Source: Streptomyces sp. CB01881 | Lineage (GTDB): Bacteria; Actinomycetota; Actinomycetes; Streptomycetales; Streptomycetaceae | Assembly: GCF_002953255.1 (NCBI RefSeq) | Contig: NZ_CP026498.1 | Span: 814,559-878,558, forward strand | Length of the DNA stretch: 64,000 bases | Direction: 5' to 3' | Shown here: positions 59,590-64,000 of the stretch, piece after piece | How the letters are laid out: each line of letters starts with the position of its first letter | How positions within the stretch are numbered: position 1 is the first letter of the stretch | The notes under the pieces: generated by a model | Database searches by the model: none | Seen by the model: the letters and a program-made list of their open reading frames with translations, nothing else | What the model was told of the DNA's origin: nothing | Program-made: the position numbers and the translations under genes

Positions 59590-60447
59590 TCAGCCGGGCT
59601 GCTGCGCCCGCGGCTGGGCGTGCTCCGCCCAGTCCACGATCTGCATCGCCGCTCCGGCGGCCTCCCTGCCCAGGCAGCGCGAGTGGTGGCGGAGGGCGAT
59701 GTCGTCCAGGGCGAGGTGGCGGCCGAAGGCGGGGTGGCCGGCCAGTCGGCGGGCGTAGGCCCACACCCGGGTGTGTTCGGCGATGCGGTGCACGGCGGCG
59801 GCGTCGAGGTGCCAGCGGTGCACGGTGTCCAGCTGGACCAGGGTCACCCAGAGCCGTACGTCCGCGAGGGTCGGCTCCTCGCCCAGCAGGTGGTCCCGGT
59901 CGTCCAGGCGGCGCTCGATCAGGGCCAGCCCGTCCATCAGGACGTCCAGGGCCGTCGCGCGCGCGGCCGTGTCGGTGTCGGTCCGGCCCGCACGCTGAGC
60001 CGGGCCGTTGATGCTCCGCTCGCACAGCAGTCCGACCGTCTCGATCGCGGTCTCGGCGCCACGCGGGGACAGGTCGGGTCCGGCGAACCGCCGGGCCAGG
60101 TCGGTGAGGATCCCGGCGGGGTCGGTGCTGACGATCCGTCCGCTCCAGCCGTCGCTGAGCACCGGTGGGGTCGCCGGACCGGGGTGGCGGTGGGAGCTCG
60201 CCTCGTACAGCGGTCGCAGCGCGAGGTAGCCGTCGTCACCCGCGTCCGGCAGTGCCGGCAGCAGCGTCACCGGAAGGGTGCCGTCGAGGCCGAGCAGGCT
60301 GTGGGTGACGGCGATCCGCAGACCGTCCGGACAGGAGAGCGCGAGGTGGAGGCGGTAGCGGTGGGGCACGGGGTAGTACCCGCTTCGGGCATCGTGACCG
60401 ATGCGCCCACGGAGGGAGGGCTCGACGGAGGGGAACGAGGAGGACAT
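59590..60447 (-). CDS. Xi-class GST-like protein (glutathionyl-hydroquinone reductase family)
   Basis: A 285-residue protein. The N-terminal part, YRLHLALSCPDGLRIAVTHSLLGL, matches the thioredoxin-fold start of Xi-class GSTs, where a Cys in a CPW-type motif is catalytic; here it is CPDG. The GIL to VLMDGLALIERRLDDRDHLLGEEPTLADVRLWVTLVQLD section is the C-terminal helical domain. Actinomycetes use mycothiol rather than glutathione, so it may reduce mycothiol-type adducts. ATG 60447 has GGGAG. It lies downstream of a leader-type ORF (60622-60735) and tandem repeats. Confidence 0.82.
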   Translation of the reverse strand: MSSSFPSVEPSLRGRIGHDARSGYYPVPHRYRLHLALSCPDGLRIAVTHSLLGLDGTLPVTLLPALPDAGDDGYLALRPLYEASSHRHPGPATPPVLSDGWSGRIVSTDPAGILTDLARRFAGPDLSPRGAETAIETVGLLCERSINGPAQRAGRTDTDTAARATALDVLMDGLALIERRLDDRDHLLGEEPTLADVRLWVTLVQLDTVHRWHLDAAAVHRIAEHTRVWAYARRLAGHPAFGRHLALDDIALRHHSRCLGREAAGAAMQIVDWAEHAQPRAQQPG

Positions 60448-60549
60448 GGGTCTCCCGGGCGTCGGAGGTACGCGGACGCGCGTACGACTGATCGGACTGA
60501 TCGGGCGGGGTGAAGGGTGGGCTCAGGAGAGGCGAGGGCCCCGCGGGCT

Positions 60550-60617
60550 CGGACGGCGGTGGCCGCCGGACGGCGGTGGCCGCCGGACGGGAGTGGTCGC
60601 CGGACGGCGGGGAGCAG
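60550..60617 (+). repeat. 17-bp tandem repeat, four units
   Basis: Unit CGGACGGCGGTGGCCGC at 60550-60566 and 60567-60583 (identical), then CGGACGGGAGTGGTCGC (60584-60600) and CGGACGGCGGGGAGCAG (60601-60617), both degenerate. Each unit can form a GGCGG-TGG-CCGCC hairpin in RNA. The array is located between the leader ORF stop and the GST-like gene. Confidence 0.85.
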
Positions 60618-60621
60618 GCAC

Positions 60622-60735
60622 TCAGGCCATGCTGCTGCACACCCGCTGCAGATCGATGTGGCGACGGTGCGTCAGCACGGGGAGCAGCCGGACGGCGTGG
60701 GCCACGCCGTCGGTCACCGGCTCCACTCGCCTCAC
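60622..60735 (-). CDS. Short leader-peptide ORF (37 codons)
   Basis: GTG 60735 with GGGAG five bases upstream, stop TGA 60622-60624. The peptide ends LTHRRHIDLQRVCSSMA. The RRHIDLxR-x-SS pattern resembles the short actinobacterial 'putative leader peptide' family, often found upstream of sulfur or thiol-related genes and containing Cys near its end (here Cys at position 33). It is 174 nt upstream of the GST-like gene, on the same strand. Its role in attenuation is inferred. Confidence 0.5.
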   Translation of the reverse strand: MRRVEPVTDGVAHAVRLLPVLTHRRHIDLQRVCSSMA

Positions 60736-60771
60736 GGCTCTCCCGCCCACGCTTGAGGATCTGCGTCTCGG

Positions 60772-60800
60772 AGTCTCTTCCCGCTTCGACGCCCCGTCAA
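60772..60800 (-). promoter_or_regulatory. Candidate promoter for leader ORF and GST-like gene
   Basis: On the minus strand TTGACG (60800-60795) and GAGACT (60777-60772) are separated by 17 bp, about 37 bp before the leader ORF start. Confidence 0.5.
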
Positions 60801-60824
60801 GGGTTCCGGCAGCAGGGAACGGCC

Positions 60825-60845
60825 GCGTCCCACATCGTGGGACGC
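60825..60845. repeat. 8-bp hairpin
   Basis: GCGTCCCA (60825-60832), loop CATCG, TGGGACGC (60838-60845). It may be a second terminator stem for the GH35 gene. Confidence 0.4.
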
Positions 60846-60874
60846 CGCGTCCCGCTCACCTGGACGATCAGTCC

Positions 60875-60906
60875 GGGCCGTACTCACCGATCGGCAGGTA
60901 CGGCCC
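60875..60906 (-). terminator. Hairpin terminator after the GH35 gene
   Basis: GGGCCGTAC (60875-60883) pairs with GTACGGCCC (60898-60906), loop 14 nt; flanking GTCC/GGAC can extend the stem. It lies 74 nt past the GH35 stop. Confidence 0.65.
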
Positions 60907-60980
60907 GCTGGACCGACTCTTCTCCTACGTCGGTTGCCTCCGGCTCGGGCGGAGATGCCGAGGCGGGGGCGTCGTCGGCC

Positions 60981-62735
60981 TCAGTCCTCGGTGGGGCCCA
61001 GATCGGGAGTGCCCCGCAGTTCCACGGTGCGGGTGGTGGAGCCGTGCAGTTCGAGCACCGTAATCTCGTTCCGGCCGGCCTTCAGGACCGGCGCGGGGAC
61101 GTAGAGCGTGGTCTGCGGGCCTCGGGACCAGTACCGGCCGAGTGCGAAGCCGTTGATCCACACCTGGCCCTTGGTCCAGCCGTCCAGGGCGATGAAGCCG
61201 TCGGCCGGCCGCTCCAGGTCGAGGTGTCCGCGGTGGAAGGCCGGGCCGACCGGCGGAACGGCCGGCCCGGACGCGGCGAAGGAGAGCCCGCGCAGATCGT
61301 CGAGGGGCAGCGGTCGGCTGGACCAGCCGTCCGGGGCCTGGCCGTTGACGGTGACCTCACCGCGCAGCCCCTTGCGGTCGTGCATGCCCTGCCCGTAGTT
61401 GACCCTGCCCTGGTTCTCCACCAGCACGGCCAGGTGCGCGCCGCCGCGGGGCACGTGGAAGGCGAGGGCGTGCTCGTGGCTCTCGCGTTCCAGGACGCCG
61501 ACCGGCTGGCCGTCGACGAAGACCTGGGCGCGGTCGCGCACCTCGGCGATGCTCAGGACCGCCGGCCCGGCCGCCGGGAGCACCGTCTCGTACAGGACGA
61601 ATCCGAAGGACTGGCCCAGCTCCTCCATCAGCTGGGGGCGGTCGGCGTGCACCGCACTGCCGAGACCCTCGCGGTGGTCCAGGAGGCTTGCGCAGGCGGT
61701 GAGTTCGACGACGACCGGGGAAAGTTTGGGTGCGGGGGCGGGTACCGGCTGCTCGGGGACGGGCGCGTACCTGGCGATGACCTCACGGAAGGCGGCGTAC
61801 TTGGGACCGGGGTCGCCGGCCTCGTCCAGCGGCGCGTCGTAGTCGTACGAGGTGACGGTGGGGCGGTACCTGCCCTTGTCGTTGGCGCCGTTGGTGAGGC
61901 CGAAGTTGGTGCCGCCGTGGAACATGTAGATGTTGACCGAGGCACCGGCCGCGAGCAGCCGGTCGAGGTCCGCCGCGGCGTCGGCCGCGCTGCGGGTGAC
62001 ATGGGTGCCGCCCCAGCGGTCGAACCAGCCGATCCAGAACTCGCTGCACATCAGCGGCCCGGACGGCTGTTGCGTGCGCAGTTCGGCGAGCCCGGCGTCC
62101 ACCCGGCTGCCGAGGTTGACGGTGCGCAGGACGCCGTCGAGGCCGCCGCGTGCCAGGTCGAAGGGCTGGTCGCAGGTGAACAGCGGCACGTCCACTCCGT
62201 GCCGGTCCAGCATCTGCGCCAGCTCCTCCAGGTAGCCGGAGTCCTCGCCGTACGCGCCGTACTCGTTCTCCAACTGGACGGCGAGGACCGGGCCGCCGCG
62301 GGTGGAGAGGTGGGGGAGGACGGACGGCATCAGGGCGCCGAGGTAGTCGTCCACCGCCTTCAGGTAGCGCGGGTCGCGGCTGCGCAGTTCGACGTCCTCG
62401 TCGGCGAGCAGCCAGGAGGGCAGGCCCCCGCCCTCCCACTCGGCGCAGATGTACGGGCCCGGGCGCAGCAGCACGTACAGGCCTTCGGCGGCGGCCAGGT
62501 CGAGGAACCGGGGCAGGTCGAGACCTGCGTCCAGCCGGAACTCCCCGCGCCGGGGCGCGTGGAGGTTCCACGGGACGTAGGTCTCGACCGTGTTCAGCCC
62601 CATCAGGCGTGCCTTGCGGAGCCGGTCGGCCCACTGCTCCGGGTGGACGCGGAAGTAGTGCAGCCCGCCGGAGATGATCCGCAGCGGTCGGTCGTCGAGG
62701 CGGAAGCCGTCTGCGGCGATCTCCAGTCGTGGCAT
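60981..62735 (-). CDS. Beta-galactosidase, glycoside hydrolase family 35
   Basis: A 584-residue GH35 enzyme. Signatures in order: IISGGLHYFRVHPEQW, GLNTVETYVPWNLHAP, LLRPGPYICAEWEGGGLPSWLL (family signature), acid/base Glu158 in QLENEYG, nucleophile Glu232 in CSEFWIGWFDRWGG, and NIYMFHGGTNFGLTNGA. C-terminal jelly-roll domains carry VFVDGQPVG and GQVWINGFALGRYW. It removes terminal beta-galactose and has no signal peptide, so it probably acts on imported oligosaccharides. ATG 62735 has AAGGAG upstream. It follows the GH5-type gene by 37 bp in the same unit. Confidence 0.97.
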   Translation of the reverse strand: MPRLEIAADGFRLDDRPLRIISGGLHYFRVHPEQWADRLRKARLMGLNTVETYVPWNLHAPRRGEFRLDAGLDLPRFLDLAAAEGLYVLLRPGPYICAEWEGGGLPSWLLADEDVELRSRDPRYLKAVDDYLGALMPSVLPHLSTRGGPVLAVQLENEYGAYGEDSGYLEELAQMLDRHGVDVPLFTCDQPFDLARGGLDGVLRTVNLGSRVDAGLAELRTQQPSGPLMCSEFWIGWFDRWGGTHVTRSAADAAADLDRLLAAGASVNIYMFHGGTNFGLTNGANDKGRYRPTVTSYDYDAPLDEAGDPGPKYAAFREVIARYAPVPEQPVPAPAPKLSPVVVELTACASLLDHREGLGSAVHADRPQLMEELGQSFGFVLYETVLPAAGPAVLSIAEVRDRAQVFVDGQPVGVLERESHEHALAFHVPRGGAHLAVLVENQGRVNYGQGMHDRKGLRGEVTVNGQAPDGWSSRPLPLDDLRGLSFAASGPAVPPVGPAFHRGHLDLERPADGFIALDGWTKGQVWINGFALGRYWSRGPQTTLYVPAPVLKAGRNEITVLELHGSTTRTVELRGTPDLGPTED

Positions 62736-62772
62736 TGCCGTGGTGCTCCTTGCGGTCGAGGCGGTCGTCGGG

Positions 62773-64000
62773 TCAGTTCAGGGGGCGGCAGAGCAGGGCG
62801 TCGGGGACTCCGCCGTGGTTCCACTTCCAGGTGTAGGCGACGCCGGCGAGGTACTCGTTGTCGGCGCACTGGCCCTTGTAGTAGCCGGGTGCCCAGTCGC
62901 TGGCGGTGGAGCCGCCCGTGGCGGGGCGGTTGTCGCCGTGGTCGAACCAGGCGTTGCGCCCGGTGGTCGGCAGCGGGGCTGCGGCAGGCGCGCAGAGCAG
63001 GGCGGACATCGCGTTGCCGTGGACGCTGTAGCCGACGGCGTAGGTGTTGTCGGGGCACTGGAGCTTGTTGTAGCCCGAGGCCCAGTCGCCGTGGGTGACG
63101 TAGCGCTCGTCGGTGACGGTCACCCAGGCGCCGGCTCCGGCGGCGGGCCGGCCCGCGTCGGTGCACAGGCCGCGGCTGTCGCTGCGGCCGAGGCCGACCA
63201 GGCGCTCGGTGTCGGGGCAGTTGCCCTTGCGGTTGCCGTTGGACCAGTCGCCCTGGGCGAGCATGCGGCCGGAGACGTTCTGGTCGCCGAAGTCGAGGTC
63301 GAGCATGTTCCAGCGGTTGACCGGTGCCACCGGGCCGGTGAGGCCGGGCGCGTTGACCAGCTTGTTCCAGTCGGCGGCCCGCCAGTCGCCGGGGTCGCCC
63401 AGGCCGAGCCGCTTGCCGGTGGCGTCGTAGGAGAGCAGGGCCCAGTTGTCCTGCGGGTTGCCGTTGGCGTCGCTCCAGCCGACGACCGGCCACTGGGCGA
63501 AGTCGGCGTCGTTCTTCACCAGGATGTCGGTGAAGTTGTGGAACCAGGCCTGCTCCTTGGCGTTGGCCGAGCCGCGGCCCGCCGCGCCGAACTCGCTGAT
63601 CCACACCGGCGCCGTGAAGTGCTGACCGGACTGGGTGACGAACAGCGCCTCGTCGTTGACGACCTGGGCGAGCTGTTCGGGGGTGAAGTCCTGGTAGCGG
63701 GGGTCGCCGGTGGAGCCCGGGCCGCTGTCCGCCCCGGTGTTGGCGGGCCCGGTGTAGGCGTAGAAGTGGGCCGCGTAGACGAGCTTGTCCGACCGGACCA
63801 GCGTGTTCGAGAGGTTGCGCACCGGGGTGAGCATCGGTCGTTCGTGCCAGGTGATCGCGGTCGGGATCCCGGACCAGTTGATGCCCTCCATGACGACCAG
63901 CATGTCGGGGTCGGCCTGGAGGATCCGGTTGCCGGCCTCCTCGAACGCGGCGTACTCGTCGTGGGAGTCGCCCCAGCCCCAGTTGGGGTTGTCCCAGGTG
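62773..64000 (-). CDS. GH5-type glycoside hydrolase with C-terminal Cys module, 5' truncated
   Basis: Open from the right window edge (N-terminus missing) to the stop at 62773; 408 residues are visible. Catalytic part: WGWGDSHDEYAAFEEAGNRIL, PDMLVVMEGINWSGIP, LVYAAHFYAYTGP and nucleophile Glu in APVWISEFGAAGRG fit a GH5-type cellulase/mannanase barrel. The acid/base Asn-Glu should lie beyond the edge. The last ~150 residues are a three-repeat Cys module (KGNCPD...RGLC, KLQCPD...ALLC, KGQCADNEYLAGVAY...ALLC) also found at the end of the secreted protein 46317-48263. An ATG at 63903 is internal, not the start. First visible gene of the unit with GH35. Confidence 0.88.
   Translation of the reverse strand, partial: TWDNPNWGWGDSHDEYAAFEEAGNRILQADPDMLVVMEGINWSGIPTAITWHERPMLTPVRNLSNTLVRSDKLVYAAHFYAYTGPANTGADSGPGSTGDPRYQDFTPEQLAQVVNDEALFVTQSGQHFTAPVWISEFGAAGRGSANAKEQAWFHNFTDILVKNDADFAQWPVVGWSDANGNPQDNWALLSYDATGKRLGLGDPGDWRAADWNKLVNAPGLTGPVAPVNRWNMLDLDFGDQNVSGRMLAQGDWSNGNRKGNCPDTERLVGLGRSDSRGLCTDAGRPAAGAGAWVTVTDERYVTHGDWASGYNKLQCPDNTYAVGYSVHGNAMSALLCAPAAAPLPTTGRNAWFDHGDNRPATGGSTASDWAPGYYKGQCADNEYLAGVAYTWKWNHGGVPDALLCRPLN

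Larger units (their letters stand above)
60448..60980. other. Complex 5' region upstream of the GST-like gene
   Basis: Reading on the minus strand from right to left it holds a hairpin that probably terminates the GH35 gene (60875-60906), another 8-bp stem GCGTCCCA/TGGGACGC (60825-60845), a promoter (60800-60772), a 37-codon ORF (60622-60735), a 17-bp tandem repeat (60550-60617) and a doubled CCGATCAGT near 60493-60509. These are listed as separate entries. Confidence 0.5.

Noticed and set aside
60550..60617. CRISPR array
   Set aside because: The units are directly adjacent, with no spacers, and no cas genes are present.
60510..63098. An 862-codon plus-strand ORF over the GH35 gene
   Set aside because: Antisense to GH35 with its clear catalytic motifs; the encoded sequence has no family signal.

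Overview
The window is high-GC actinomycete DNA, most likely from Streptomyces or Kitasatospora. The evidence is very high third-position GC, frequent GTG/TTG starts, ATGA/GTGA start-stop overlaps, several apparently leaderless starts, twin-arginine secreted hydrolases, and an rRNA leader of the Streptomyces type. It opens with the 5' end of a 16S rRNA gene on the minus strand and ends inside a secreted GH5-type glycoside hydrolase gene. I found no tRNA, CRISPR array, insertion sequence or integrase. About 48 protein genes can be supported, plus two very short ORFs.

Layout. 1-733: rrn leader and promoter region. 734-4328: minus operon of a CBM32-like/metallophosphoesterase secreted protein, an MFS transporter and a TolB-like beta-propeller. 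4815-7009: glycerophosphodiesterase plus UMF1-type MFS transporter. 7107-9478: a secreted polysaccharide lyase and a uracil/xanthine permease. 9751-14089: ECF sigma factor, zinc-finger anti-sigma/membrane protein, then ABC ATPase and two membrane components, all on the minus strand. 14274-16128: TetR regulator and an alpha/beta hydrolase with a palindrome inside the likely promoter. 16158-21446: small membrane proteins, a methyltransferase, a Dyp-type peroxidase facing a beta-helix lipoprotein, and an unknown anchored protein. 21551-24388: a large SdrD/SpaA-type wall protein with an LAXTG sorting signal. 24943-27726: a LAL-type ATPase regulator without its usual LuxR helix-turn-helix.

27926-40668 is the most interesting part: a biosynthetic gene cluster with the toolkit of a validamycin-like aminocyclitol pathway. 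It contains a sugar-phosphate cyclase, PfkB kinase, nucleotidyltransferase, TIM-barrel sugar isomerase, BadF/BadG-type kinase, MFS exporter, NAD(P)-dependent reductase, GT20 (OtsA/VldE-like) pseudo-glycosyltransferase, class III aminotransferase, MDR dehydrogenase, HAD phosphatase and an APH-family kinase. The cyclase has dehydroquinate-synthase-type residues rather than the 2-epi-5-epi-valiolone synthase signature, so the cyclitol, and hence the product, may be new. The genes form three transcription units: a leftward seven-gene unit, a rightward three-gene unit divergent from it, and a leftward cyclase-kinase pair converging on the second with a 44-nt overlap.

40937-50989: SpoIIE-type phosphatase sensor, Tat-exported phospholipase C, a secreted protein with a cysteine-paired C-terminal module, and a PLP decarboxylase facing an Lrp/AsnC regulator. 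51512-54060: GH64-type glucanase with CBM6 and an acidic unknown. 54142-59231: two-component system divergent from an ABC exporter. 59590-60735: a Xi-class GST-like reductase preceded by a short leader-peptide ORF and a 17-bp tandem repeat. 60981-64000: GH35 beta-galactosidase and GH5-type hydrolase in one leftward unit; the latter ends in the same module as the secreted protein at 46317-48263.
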